Shown here: positions 50,101-60,881 of the stretch, piece by piece
How positions within the stretch are numbered: position 1 is the first letter of the stretch
How the letters are laid out: the number at the start of each line of letters is the position of its first letter
Source of the DNA: Combretum micranthum
Taxonomy: Eukaryota > Streptophyta > Magnoliopsida > Myrtales > Combretaceae
Reading direction: 5' to 3'
Assembly (NCBI GenBank): GCA_024138025.1
Contig: JAMXBD010000639.1
Span: 620,001-684,000, forward strand
DNA length: 64,000 nt
The notes under the pieces: generated by a model
Seen by the model: the letters and a program-made list of their open reading frames with translations, nothing else
The model's database searches: none
Told to the model about the DNA's origin: nothing
Position numbers and translations under genes: made by a program

Positions 50101-50404
50101 ATGTTTAATTGTTAAACTTTGAATTTATTGCTCTTCTATTGGTCAAATGTTTGTGTGTGAGCGTTTGTGGTTGTTTTTTTGTTTTAAATATATAAACTAC
50201 CATATTTATCCTTATTTAGTATAGTTATACTGTTTATAAGCTTTTGACGTGAGTTCGAAAACCCTAGACATGGTCATAACTTGCAAAGATAAATGTATAG
50301 ATCTTTTATTAACCCTTTAAGTTTAGCTTAGTTCTATTCACTTACTTACACTTGCTTTTCTCTTCACTCAACATGCATGGTTATGAAAAATGATGGAAGC
50401 AAAT

Positions 50405-50982
50405 TTAAAATTTTATTTGATTGAGTCTAGAATTGAGAAAATTCCAAATAACCATGATTGCTCTCAAATTTTTGAATTTCTTCTTATATAGAATGGAAGA
50501 TGAAAGCTTGAAGCCATCAGCACAAGGTTAAGGAACCACAAATTTGCTACAATGGAGTTCATCATGAGAGCACCAAATATTAACTTACGTCTACTAATTT
50601 AAATCCAACCTACTTATTAGCACTAATCATACTCCCCTTTCTCTACAATTATCTTCTAGAATACTCTTTCAACACTCACCTCTCTCAAAAGCTAAGTGTA
50701 GTCTCTTTGTGTCTTTCATGTTACATTGTTAGCTAGGATTCTGCTATTAATGTATAAATCTTGTATACGACTCAAGCACTTCACTACGATTATATTATTG
50801 ATTATGGTATATTCTAAATATTATTTGATTTACTCTAGAATTGAGGAATTCCAAAGAACCATGATTACTTGTAAACTTTTGAATTGCTTCTTAGATGTAG
50901 GATGTAGGATGGAAGATGAAAGCTTGAAGCCATTAACACAAGGTTGAAGAACCAACAATGGAGGCTCGTTAAGAGCACCAAA
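50405..50982 (-). repeat. Tandem duplication of leader plus partial LTR
   Basis: 50412-50585 (leader) plus 50586-50815 (about 230 bp of LTR) is followed by a second leader copy, 50822-50982, and then the full LTR. Both leader copies contain TGGAAGATGAAAGCTTGAAGCC and end AGAGCACCAAAT. The period is about 410 bp. Confidence 0.8.
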
Positions 50983-51550
50983 TGTTAGCTTAGGCCCACT
51001 AATTAAGATCCAACCTACTTACTAACACTAACCCTACTCTTCTTCCTCCATAGTTATCTTCCAAAATACTCTCTCAACACTTACCTTTGTCAAAATCTAA
51101 GTGTAAACTCTCTATCTCTCTCGTATTACATTGTTAGCTAGGGTTTCCACTACTAATGTAAAAATATTGTATTTTGTAAGTACAATTTAAACACTTTACT
51201 GCACTTATATTATTGATTCTGGTATATTCAAATCTCAACTCTCTCTCATGTATGTCTTTGTTTATGTTTATGAACCCTAATCATTTTATTAATGTAGGTA
51301 CCAAATGCATGTAATGGCCGATGTAAGATAGCCACTCTTCTAGAACTCAATCACGAGATTGATTTGAATTAAAGATGTAAATCGATATCCATTTCTTTGT
51401 TCCTTTGTTCCCTATTTATAGATCAGTCATGTACAAGTATTGCTGTTAGAATTTCCATTACAATTATCCACTATTTACAACTATAAATCTATTATTTCAA
51501 CTTCTTATAGTCGTCCTGCAAAATGTTGGTTGTATGGGTTGTGTTGTAAT
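50983..51550 (-). repeat. 5' LTR of the 46.8-51.5 kb element
   Basis: Starts TGTTAGCTTAGGCCC; end near GGTTGTGTTGTAAT, slightly divergent from the partner's ...GTTGTAACA. Confidence 0.83.
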
Positions 51551-52407
51551 ATTTTCAAAACTATTATTAATTTTTTTAAAAAATATGTTATAAAAATTAT
51601 GATGATGGTCCTAACAATAAGAAATAAATGTTTTTGACATGGTAAATTATAATTATGATTTCCACATTCTCAATAAAGCTACAAAATATACCTATTCCAT
51701 AATCTTAATTTCAAATTATAAACAACAAATTAAAATTTAGAGCTTTTTAGTACACTAAAGGGGTCGGATCTTAATTAAGTTAATTTTAAAATTATTTATT
51801 AGTATTTACTCACTATTATAATTATATTATGAGAATTTCATAATGATTTCAATGTGATGTCTTTTAAAAATTCATGAAAAAAATCATTCAAATAATAATT
51901 AAGAGTATTTAGTGCATTTCATAAGAGATGATATATATGTCACTTGAAAATTAATTATCAACAAAATATATAGAGTTAATATTTGTATAAATTTTGCTTT
52001 TGATAAAAATAAATCATAAAATATATTTAGATAGAATATTTATTCAATACTTTGTGTTCATTTTCCTAGTATTACATGTAGAAAAAAATAATGCTACTAA
52101 ATCAAATTATATAATCAGTGTGCAATGTGATTACTTTTATCATAAATAGATCATAAAATATATGTAGATAAGATAGTTATTCACTAATTCATGTATATTT
52201 AAATAACATTGATTGAAGAAAAAAAGTTACTAAATCAAATTATATGATTAGTATGCAATAAGATTCAATTATAATATGGATAATAATAATTATTATTTTG
52301 TGGTATAATTTGAATATAAAATAGTTATTAACAATATTTATTTAGTTTGATAATTTTATCATAAAAGAATTTAATGTTTTTAGTATTGTGAAAGAAAAAA
52401 TTAAAAG

Positions 52408-52409
52408 AA

Positions 52410-52454
<45 letters not shown>

Positions 52455-52455
52455 A
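52408..52455. repeat. (TA)n(GA)n compound microsatellite
   Basis: About ten TA units followed by about eleven GA units. Confidence 0.88.
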
Positions 52456-52515
52456 GACAAGGTAAGAGACAGAAAGTAGCTAGTGTATTGAAAAAGGTGA
52501 AAAAATTAGTCCATA

Positions 52516-52572
52516 AGATTTGAACCCACGACCTCATTGATGTAAAAGTAGATGTTTAACGACTAGACCATG
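52516..52572 (-). ncRNA. tRNA-like head (possible SINE remnant)
   Basis: The minus strand reads TGGTCTAGTCG, close to a Pol III A box, and 33 bases later GGTTCAAATCT, close to a B box, preceded by GAGGTCGTG. The spacing fits a tRNA-derived promoter. A full cloverleaf could not be formed by eye (no clear acceptor stem), so a real tRNA gene is unlikely. A tRNA-derived SINE head is the best guess. Confidence 0.5.
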
Positions 52573-53262
52573 TGTACTTTTTGATATGGTTCTCTCTTTA
52601 TAATATGCATATAATATATATTTTTTTTCTTTTTAAAAATTAATTTTTCCCAAGTCAACCTCCCTAGATCCACCCCTAGTGCTTTTCAAAGCATACAATA
52701 CTAAAAAACAATGTGTTGGGAAAATTTTTTTTAACCACAACCTTATAAATCATTGGTATTCATCATATGATTTGTCTTTTATATCATTATCATGTCTATG
52801 AGTGTAGTGGCATATTGTATTTAATAAATGATAACTATGGAAAACATATAATAAATTTTATAAATACTTTATCTTATAATTTGAAAATACGTAATTTGTT
52901 ACTTTTCTAGTTTGAAAAACTAACCTTTATAAATCAAGATAAAAATTGATAAGCATGTGACATTTTTGGAAATAAAAGTAAGTCTGATTGTAATAAAATA
53001 AAAAAATTGAAAAACCATCAAAACCCATAATAATTCATTTATCATTAACAATAAATCATCGCAAAGAATTGGGTCAAGGAAATAAAAAATACAATTAGAA
53101 AATTAGAAAAATAGGTGTCATTGAAAAAAAAAAGTAAAAAAAAAAAAAAGGATACTTCAAATCTTATTTTGAAAGCAAAAGTTCATTTTAAGACACGATT
53201 TTAATACAATACATGACATTAAATACCCACTAGTGCCTTTTTTTCTTCTTCATTTTAATGTT

Positions 53263-54528
53263 GAGTTAATGACTCAAATACTATCTGAACTTTTAAAAGA
53301 TCAATTTGCTACCTGAAATTACTTTTCATGGACTCAATCACTACCTGGACTAACTCTGTTAAGTCATCATCCTACATGTCCTAATTGGCTAATAATCTTC
53401 TTATACGTGGCATTTCTCATGTGCAAAGCATCTGAACTCTATATTTCCTCTTAATTTCATTTTTTTTTTTCAAAAAATAAAACCAAACCCAGGTTAAAAC
53501 TCTGTTGCATAAACTTTAAGGAAAAAAGAATGTATCCTCTATAGACGAATTTGTTTGAAAACCATAGCTAAGTAATGGGGGTAAAATCCAAAACAAAACA
53601 TGAATGAGAGCAGCAAATTCATTGAAACTAACACCTTGAAACATGCTTTTGCCTAAAACCATCATTCAAACAAATTATCATCCTAGAAGACTAGAAAACT
53701 TCATGATCAAATGAAAAGTTTGAAAATTTATCACCAAAAAATCCAAGAAAAAAAAAACACAACATAATATAAGGCTCACTTCATATTTGCATTTAAATCC
53801 AAAAAGTAGCAAAATTTTATCAACAAGAACACACAAATCAACCATCCTAAACGGAAAAAAAAAAAAAAAACGCAACAACAGGAATGCAAAAACACCTCAG
53901 AACACAGTAAGGAGACCCTATAACAAATATATCTATAATAGGAACACACAGAATCAAACCCTAGAAACAATATTCAAACCCAAAATCAATCAAATGGAGG
54001 AAACAAAACCTAAACTAAGCAGATAAAAAGCTATGATCTACAGATGGAGAAATGGTAGCCATGATTGATCGACTGGAAATTAGATCTTGAAACAAAGGGA
54101 CAATGATGACATAGAAGAGAGAGATAGATGTATGTAAAACCTTAGAAAATTAAGGGATTTTTTATTTTAGGGTTTTATATTTGGGGAAAACAAAACCCTA
54201 TAGGGGACAAATAAAAAGTGATTTAGTCACATAAGGGTAGGGAGAGTTTTAGCCTACATTTAGTTTTAGTTTTAGTTTTTATTATTTGAAAAAAAAAGTA
54301 TGAAATCAAGAGGAAAAATATGGTTTGGATATTTTGCACGTGAGAAATGCCACATATCGAAAGATAATTGGCCAGTTATGACATGTAGGATGATGGACTT
54401 AACAGAGTTAGTCCAGGTAGTGATTAGGTCCACGAAATGTAGTTTTAGGTAGTAAATTGATCTTTTAAAAGTTTAAGTAGCAAATTACTCTTTGGTGAAA
54501 GTTCAGGTAGTACTTGGGTTATTAACCC
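53263..54528. mobile_element. Non-autonomous Mutator-like element with long TIRs (possible Pack-MULE)
   Basis: The first ~160 bp (GAGTTAATGACTCAAATACT...) and the last ~185 bp are inverted repeats sharing the phrases ACCTGGACTAACTCTGTTAAGT, ATCATCCTACATGTC and GTGGCATTTCTCA. Immediately outside lies the same 10-bp direct repeat ttttaatgtt (53253-53262 and 54529-54538); MULEs make 9-10 bp duplications. No transposase. The interior on the minus strand looks gene-like: CT-rich leader, a short ATG frame and T-rich intron-like sequence. Confidence 0.88.
54015..54062 (-). other. Short ATG frame inside the MULE (candidate captured exon)
   Basis: Minus strand ATG at 54062 opens a 15-codon frame (M-A-T-I-S-P-S-V-D-H-S-F-L-S-A) ending at TAG 54015, after a CT-rich leader. 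It reads like the start of a plant gene followed by disrupted sequence. Too short to identify; may be chance. Confidence 0.35.
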
Positions 54529-54538
54529 TTTTAATGTT

Positions 54539-55529
54539 CCTTTCTCTCTTGTTAGTACCGAAACCGAACTCAATTCCAAAACATTCGAAATCATGATTTA
54601 ACTTGAAATTTCCACAAACCCTAACAAACAACCATCTCTTGCACATTGGAGCATTGATTTCACCAGTATCTCTATGAAATCATCAAACCCATTACTTTAA
54701 GTGCATGGTAAGTTGTTATTTTTCTGTCAATTTTTTTTTCAGTTTTTATCTGTGTAGATGCTATGATAGTTTTGGTTTGTGATTTTGATGCCAAAAGTTC
54801 ATTTGTACTCTTTAGTTTTATATTTGTTTATTTGTTTTATCTATTAAAAGCTTCAATTTAGTATGTTTATTAGGCATTCGATAAAATTCCTAAGAGAGCA
54901 TATGTGTGCAATTTGGATTGTGTAAGAATATATCATTATTTATGTAATCCCATTTAAAATGCCATAACTTGAAACTAGAATTTGAATAAAGTTGAATTGA
55001 TATGTTCAATTGGCTATGTAGAATTGATTTTCTCCCCATTATAATGTTGAATAGAGGGTATGTGGTCAAGTTCGTCTTCTGTTTGCTTTCTGTAATTATT
55101 TCTATCATATTCATGATAGGATTTTCAGCTCATCTATTTATTCTTTGAAATCTAATTCTAATGTAGCAATTTATATGACTATAAATTTAAACAACAAAAA
55201 TAGTGCATGGTATGTCATTTATTATGGCATCTTTACTATATGAGTAGTGAAATTATTTAATATTTTTTCATTCTCAACATGTGAAGTCGGTTATAATGAA
55301 CAATTCCTTTAGAAATTTGGCAATATAATCTTTTACAACAATATTAATTTTAACACATAATGGATGAAAAAGGTTGTGCATATTTTATATGTCAAGAGGA
55401 GTAGTTAAATTTAAAAACTAAATAAACTTTCTAGTTTTTCTCCATATTTGCTTCTTAATTTTGACTATTATAACAAGGAGGGATATGAATCAAGAAGGTG
55501 ACTCGATAAGTAGATATTGGTTGTATAGT
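54539..55529. other. Intergenic DNA between the MULE and the transposase remnant
   Basis: No domain recognised. 54540-54710 is less AT-biased and ends in a splice-donor-like GCATG|GTAAGTT, so it might be leader sequence of the transposase gene; this is speculative. Confidence 0.4.
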
Positions 55530-57720
55530 GGTAAATATGAGAAATGTTAAGGTTTTTTGTTATACTTATGGCAATATGGTAGAAGAAAGTGTTAGGATTC
55601 GTTATGATAGGCATTTGACAGCCATGATTATTATATTGAGAGGTACAAGTTATAAGTAGCTTGTAGGGTGAAAATGCAATCTTCCTAAAATAAATAGGAT
55701 GACACATAAGGTAAAGTGTATTATGAAGTTATGGCTATGAAAGATGACTATGATGTGGAGCAAATGATAAGGTTTACACATAATTATGTTTTGATATATG
55801 TGAAGATATATGAAAATGAGTTGCTAACTACAAATGAGGGTGATTTAGCACATGATATTAGGGATGATGTCCTATTAGAAAGTTGGGTGAAAGAATCATG
55901 AGCTTTTCTTGAAACCTATGAAGCTGACGATAATAAGCTCCAATGTTAGTTTTGAATCATGTAAACACAATAGGAGTAATGATAATGAAAATCAACATAT
56001 CTATTAGCAAGCCTTCCCACGATTCAAATGATGAGAATCGTGATGATGATATTGATTGGAGCATGGTTGTCAAGCTCGTAAGTTTACGCATATGTTTCTA
56101 TGAGTTTACGAGTTGGTGATGCAATTTCGATTCAAATCATATACAAAGTCATTTTTGGAGCAAACTCGCTGTAGACTCATGATTCTACATAGTAGAATAG
56201 GTGGTAGAATATGATTTGGATCATTGCTCATAGATTATGATTTAGCTCCAAGAAACCTGGATGCAATGGATAGTTTAGAGCTCATACAATTGTTAAAAGA
56301 GAGTATTGGTAGTGGATATGCATTCTTGAAGATAGGCAACAACTGTGTGATGACAACCGGAGCTTTAGCAATGAATATAAAGTAGGTATGCGTTCTAAGA
56401 CCCAAGATCACCTCATAGTGAAGATGCACTACATAACGAACCACCATAACTATGTTGTGGTTGAGTCAAGCAAGAAAGTGTGGTCAATTAAGTGTACTGC
56501 ATCTAACAGAGGTTGTAAGTGGAGATCTAAGGTATGCATAAAGAACCATGGCAGATGCTTTCAGATCACTAGGTTTGAGGGATCTCATACTTATTTAAAT
56601 GCGATTGGAATGGAAGATCAGCCCTACTTAGGTTCAGCCATCATGTCCAAATGTATCATTGATGAGGTCTAAAAACCCATTATCGTTAAGGCATGGGATC
56701 TATAAACATCCATTTGCAAGTTTTTGGTCCATGTAAAGAAGACTAGGGAGGCAAAGCATAACGCTATTGAACAAGTTTATGGTGATTGGAAAGAATCACA
56801 TAAGATCAGTTCAGGTATAATATTTAAGAGTAGAATGGAGTTTGATACTCCAAGGCATGTTATCTTAGATAAGCTCTTTTAAGTACATGGTCCTTGCATT
56901 GAGGCACTTGCCTATTGCAAGTATGAAATTGTAAACTTAACTCTGTTTTGTCTCATTTAATGTTTGGATTTACCAACTATTTGTTTATGTTTTCAGGTGA
57001 ATAATTGCCATTAATGGTAGCTTTCTATATAAGAAGTACAAGCAGAAGCTTCTTATAACAACTACAATGGATGGTGGCAATCACATTGTGTTGTTAGCAT
57101 ATGCCTTAATAGATGAAGGAGTGAAGGACACATGATATGGTTTCTAAAGTGTTTGCTCATTTATGTTATAAAGGATTGCATCAAAATTTGCCTATTGTCA
57201 GACTACCACGTAGGTATACTAAATGCTTGGTAGGTGACAATGTGGTGTGGCTAAATGGTTAGCCTTAGCATTGGTGCATATAAGGTGCGGCAAGCAACTT
57301 CAACTCTAAGGCCAAGATAAAATAACGTAAGAATCTATTGAAGAAGGTAACTTACCAGACTGTTGATTGCTTATGTTGCAATAAAAATCGAAAGGTGGAG
57401 TAAAGCTATGAAAGGTCATTATGTTATAATCTTTTATTAACAAGTTTAAATATTTAAGGTTCACATCTCATCACGACCTACGATGCATGAATAGAAGGGG
57501 GTCAACTATCATGAGGTAGAGCAAAGGATGTGAAAGTGCACTTGTAAAAAATGGGACGCTTACAAAATCCCCTACTAACATGCAATGGCAGTTTTAGGCA
57601 AAATGTATATGGACAATGTTGCCTTCGTTGGCTAGTAGTACATGTGGCAATATAAAATTCATGCCTTGTGTGGATAAAGAAAATTAGAACCCCCACCACC
57701 CGACCTTCCTTAATATCCCA
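55530..57720 (+). pseudogene. Decayed MULE (MuDR-type) transposase
   Basis: The N-terminal region (55530-55900) has R-G-T-S-Y-K and Y-E-V-M-A-M-K-D-D-Y-D-V-E-Q-M segments, like the PB1-like start of plant MULE proteins. The zinc-binding MuDR domain (56388-56672) reads Y-V-V-V-E-S-S-K-K-V-W-S-I-K-C, G-C-K-W-R and R-F-E-G-S-H-T. The linker (about 56740-56810) has A-I-E-Q-V-Y-G-D-W-K-E-S. The DDE domain has I-N-G-S-F-L-Y-K-K-Y-K-Q-K-L-L (57010-), where the first catalytic Asp is Asn (codon 57013-57015), and C-L-L-S-D-Y-H-V-G-I with the second Asp at 57201. A SWIM finger remnant (C-T-C-K-K-W-D at about 57530, its later Cys now Tyr) follows. Several stops and frameshifts. It would have bound TIRs and cut and joined DNA. 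Confidence 0.88.
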
Positions 57721-58029
57721 ATATGACATCTCTTTTCAATCTAGACAAGACTTTGAGAGGCCATAACATAAGCAATTTCAAAATGAGATGGATCGTTTGA
57801 AGGACCTATCAGATATTTATGCTATGCATGTGGCTAGAAAGGCTACAAGAGGGGGGAATTATTCAAAGAATGGAGGGAAAAGGCTCAAATAATATTAAAT
57901 GGTAATATGGATATTGTACTTATAATAGCTAAATGTTTATGTGATCTTATGTGTATTAGGCGTTATGTATTCATTTATTAATTATAGTGATTAATTAAAA
58001 TTCGATTATTTGTTGATAAAATTTTAGGT

Positions 58030-59250
58030 ACTTCTTTTTAGATGGGTCCAAAACCTGTCAAATAGCTTGATCCTATAAGGGTAGCCCATTTAGAGGTCAT
58101 TGATTGCTTGTGGTAGTTGGTAATAGCTTAACTCTATACCCTATTTTTTCCCATTATGTGTATCCAACTTTCTAACAACTTGAACTCTCTTTTTTAACTT
58201 GTAAGAGAATGTTACAATGTTGTGTTGTCCTCATAAGGCCACTTTATGGCATCACGCTAGGAGATCGATCAAGGTTAATCCCCATCTTGTTCCATACCTA
58301 CAACAAGAAGGCTTCATTAGTGCAACTTACATATAATTCATTGAGTTAGATTGAGGTGAATTACACTAGATAGTATTAATGTTTGGGGGTAAGTTCATTT
58401 AAGATACCAACATTTCCAGTATTTAAAAAGAGGAATAAACTTTTCACAAAGTGTTAAATAAGGTATCAATCTATTGCAAAGTTTATTTAATGTATTAATG
58501 TTTAGATTAGTTTTCAATTAAGTTTCTGTAATTTTTGTTAGTTTTAATTATCAATACCATATTTGGCTCACTTTGCGAAACATTGATTTTTCTTTTTGAC
58601 CACATGAAACGTTGATACCTTAAATGAACTTACCTTCAAACATTGATACCTTTTGATGTAATTTACCTAATAAGATTGGCATCTGATCATGGTTCTTGTG
58701 AATCAATGGTATCCTGAGACACACGCTTTCCACTTCGATACTAGAGTGATGATGATCACTCTCTTAGACATATTTATGTCAATTGGACTACTAATAGACA
58801 GGTGAACGGTTATATGTAGCACTAATATTGATTGGACAGGGGTATACCAGTAGCTCCTACGTGCTGCACCCACTGCAATACACATCTAAGGTACTCGATT
58901 GAAGATGTCTTAGCTAGATCAGCACTTCAAAGATATACTAGATGACGTCGATGATGCGACCATCTAGCGACATGCTAAAGTGTATATCTTAAAGCTAATC
59001 GAGATCATGTTATTCACAAATAAATCACAAAACTCAATCATCTAATGTACTTGCCATCATTGCATGACTTCTGGGTAATGGGAGAGTACGCTTAGGGTAC
59101 AACATGCATAGCTTGGCTATATCGCCAACTTTGTGTGGCATCACATGTTGGCATAGCAGGCATTATAAGGTCCTTGATTGTTCTTCATATATGGATTTAG
59201 GAACACCTTCCACACATTGCCTTACTTTGCCACCGCATTACTACCTCTCT
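58030..59250 (+). pseudogene. Decayed plant mobile domain (PMD) coding remnant
   Basis: Starts near M-G-P-K-P-V-K, then R-V-A-H-L-E-V-I-D-C-L. After the MITE at 58353-58667 comes W-Y-P-E-T-H-A-F-H-F-D-T-R-V-M-M-I-T-L-L-D-I (from 58707), matching the W-R-P-E-T-H-T-F-H-x-P-x-G-E-x-x-I-T-L-x-D-V signature of PMD proteins (MAIN/MAIL1 relatives). Later V-Y-I-L-K-L-I-E-I-M-L-F-T-N-K-S and L-G-Y-I-A-N-F-V fit the A-Y-x-L-x-L-I-G-x-x-L-F-x-D-K-S and L-A-W-L-Y-R-x-L segments. Multiple stops. PMDs occur both in host genes and within MULEs; the same strand and the position after the transposase favour the latter. Confidence 0.82.
58353..58667. mobile_element. Foldback MITE, copy 3, inside the PMD remnant
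   Basis: Starts GAGGTGAATTACACT, ends GATGTAATTTACCT, with inverted arms containing TAAGTTCATTTAAG and CTTAAATGAACTTA. Flanks gttagattg and ataagattg match at seven of nine bases, compatible with a 9-bp duplication. It splits the PMD frame. Confidence 0.82.
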
Positions 59251-59619
59251 ACATGATCATTCGCTCTTATCTTGTTGGGGAGCATAGGTCAATGTCTTTA
59301 AGCACTCCATGCATGCCATCAAGGAGTATCATGACATGCCAAATAGTCCGAGTGGCTATGACTTACAAATTCAAATAGTTTAATTACTCCATGTATACTT
59401 ACTTATGTAGCTTTAATTTCTTAATATGCAAGTCATCTAAGTGTCATAGACCTATACAGGTTTAATGAGTCTATTGCTTAGCAAGTAGTGATATATGGTT
59501 GGCTTGAGTAACTCTTATCTGCTTTGAGATTCTTAAGAACTTCTAATGAGGTGGATTTATATATACTTAGCTATTTAGTTAATACAATTCATATTTTCAC
59601 TTGTTAGTGTTATTTTTTT
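59251..59619. other. Intergenic remnant
   Basis: Possibly the eroded tail of the PMD region, or the 3' part of the MULE; no TIR recognised. Confidence 0.4.
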
Positions 59620-59967
59620 TGTTGGAGCTTGTGACTCGATTTCTATTGCCATTTTTCGTAGTTACATGTTAATGAATAAAAATTTGATTATACATCTTAA
59701 CTTATTCATTATACATTTACGGGTCATAATTTAGGCCTTTAATATTCCTTATCTTTATACATATATATGTGTGTGTTTTGTTAGGGTTTGTAAGAGAGAG
59801 TGAATCAGTTTGATGTAACGTTACTCTTGTACTCTTTTTTCGACATATAGTGAATTCTCTCATCTGTCTATGGTTTTTCTCGATTCAGGTTTTCCATGTA
59901 TATCTTGTGTCTTCTTTATTTTTCTTGTTCTTGTTTTTGCCATTGTTTGTCTTATCCCATCATAATA
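59620..59967 (+). repeat. 5' LTR of TRIM-like element A
   Basis: 348 bp, starts TGTTGGAGCTTGTGACTCG, ends CATCATAATA (expected CATCATAACA). Contains a short GT tract and a CTCTTGTACTC block. Confidence 0.87.
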
Positions 59968-60216
59968 AGTGGTATAAGAGCCAAATGTTTGGTTTTGTTT
60001 TCTCTACAATAGCAATCGTGAAATATGATATTCCACTGTTGGATCGCAACACCGAATTTGTTTGGAAGAGGTGGAGAATGTTTTGTATAAAAGGTTGGAG
60101 TTCGCTGCTAATTTATGCCCTCTAGGGGTTTTGTGGAAGAGGTAGAGAATATTTCGTTTTTAAGTCGAAGATTGGAGTTTGTTTTTTTACTCAAGAATTT
60201 GTGTCAAGGTGAAGAT

Positions 60217-60357
60217 TATTAGAGTTTGTGACCAGATTTCTATAGCTGTTTTTCGTAGTTACATGTTAATGGATGAATATTTGATTATACATTTATTATT
60301 CATTCATTATATATTTAAGGATCATAATTTAGGCCTTTAATGTAAATTATCTTTATA

Positions 60358-60403
<46 letters not shown>
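60217..60403 (+). repeat. 3' LTR of element A, first part
   Basis: Starts TATTAGAGTTTGTGACC (TG changed to TA) and runs to an expanded GT microsatellite (60363-60402) where the gypsy element is inserted; the second part is 62826-63021. Confidence 0.83.
60363..60402. repeat. (GT)n microsatellite at an insertion point
   Basis: About twenty GT units within the LTR; the intact LTRs have only a few at the same place. Confidence 0.9.
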
Positions 60404-60404
<1 letters not shown>

Positions 60405-60881
60405 AATGTAGTAGAAGAACAAAGGCTGCCGACCTTGAAGACATTGGGGAACGCTAGCCTTAGAAGAAATGCATCGGTGTTGGAAGATACGCCGTCGGTA
60501 TTGGAGTCAACCTACATTGTTGACAGTTTTGTCTTTTGAATTTTCAAATCGTCAACATTAATTACAGTCTACCAGTTTTTATTGCCAGTCAATTTATTTA
60601 TTTGTATTTATTATTTTCTTTTTTATATTTGTATTTATTATTTGTTTTTATTATTAATCAATATTGTATTTATTATTTTACCTTTTTAGGATTTTTATGT
60701 AATAGTATAAATAGGCCTAAGACTTGTCTTTGTAAAAGAACTGATATTTTGACATCTTTAACATTTAATTGAGAAGTTTTTCTCTGAATTTGCAATCGTT
60801 TAGCAATTGTGTGATTAAGTTCACATTTTGAAATCATTCATTGAATTGGTTTCTATTACTTAACGCTTTCACACTACGTTA
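60404..60881 (+). repeat. 5' LTR of the gag-only gypsy element
   Basis: 478 bp; TATAAATAGGC at about 60704-60714 is a likely TATA box, in the same position as TATAAATAGGC in the partner LTR. Confidence 0.88.

Larger units (their letters stand above)
46820..51550 (-). mobile_element. Non-autonomous LTR retrotransposon (about 4.7 kb)
   Basis: LTRs at 46820-47375 and 50983-51550 both start TGTTAGCTTAGGCCCACTAA and end near GGTATGGGTTGT-type sequence. The minus strand next to the right LTR reads TTTGGTGCTCTTAACGAGCC, a leader/primer phrase seen in some plant gypsy-like elements. The interior has no RT or integrase; only the minus frame 47717-47334 ends with a F-N-L-E-G-K-V-D-F-K-E-G-R-N segment resembling the C-terminus of gypsy polyproteins. 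A partial extra LTR with its leader lies at 50586-50815, and a MITE at 48206-48502. No clear target duplication. Class (gypsy) is tentative. Confidence 0.75.
51551..53252. other. AT-rich intergenic DNA
   Basis: No gene recognised apart from the tRNA-like remnant noted separately. Two similar phrases, at 52013-52120 and 52140-52255 (AAATCATAAAATATAT..TAGATA..TATTCA), form a loose duplication. Confidence 0.55.

Noticed and set aside
52516..52572. A functional tRNA gene
   Set aside because: No acceptor stem or full cloverleaf could be drawn and the B box has mismatches.
56235..56447. 70-codon minus-strand frame
   Set aside because: It is antisense to the MuDR zinc domain of the MULE remnant.
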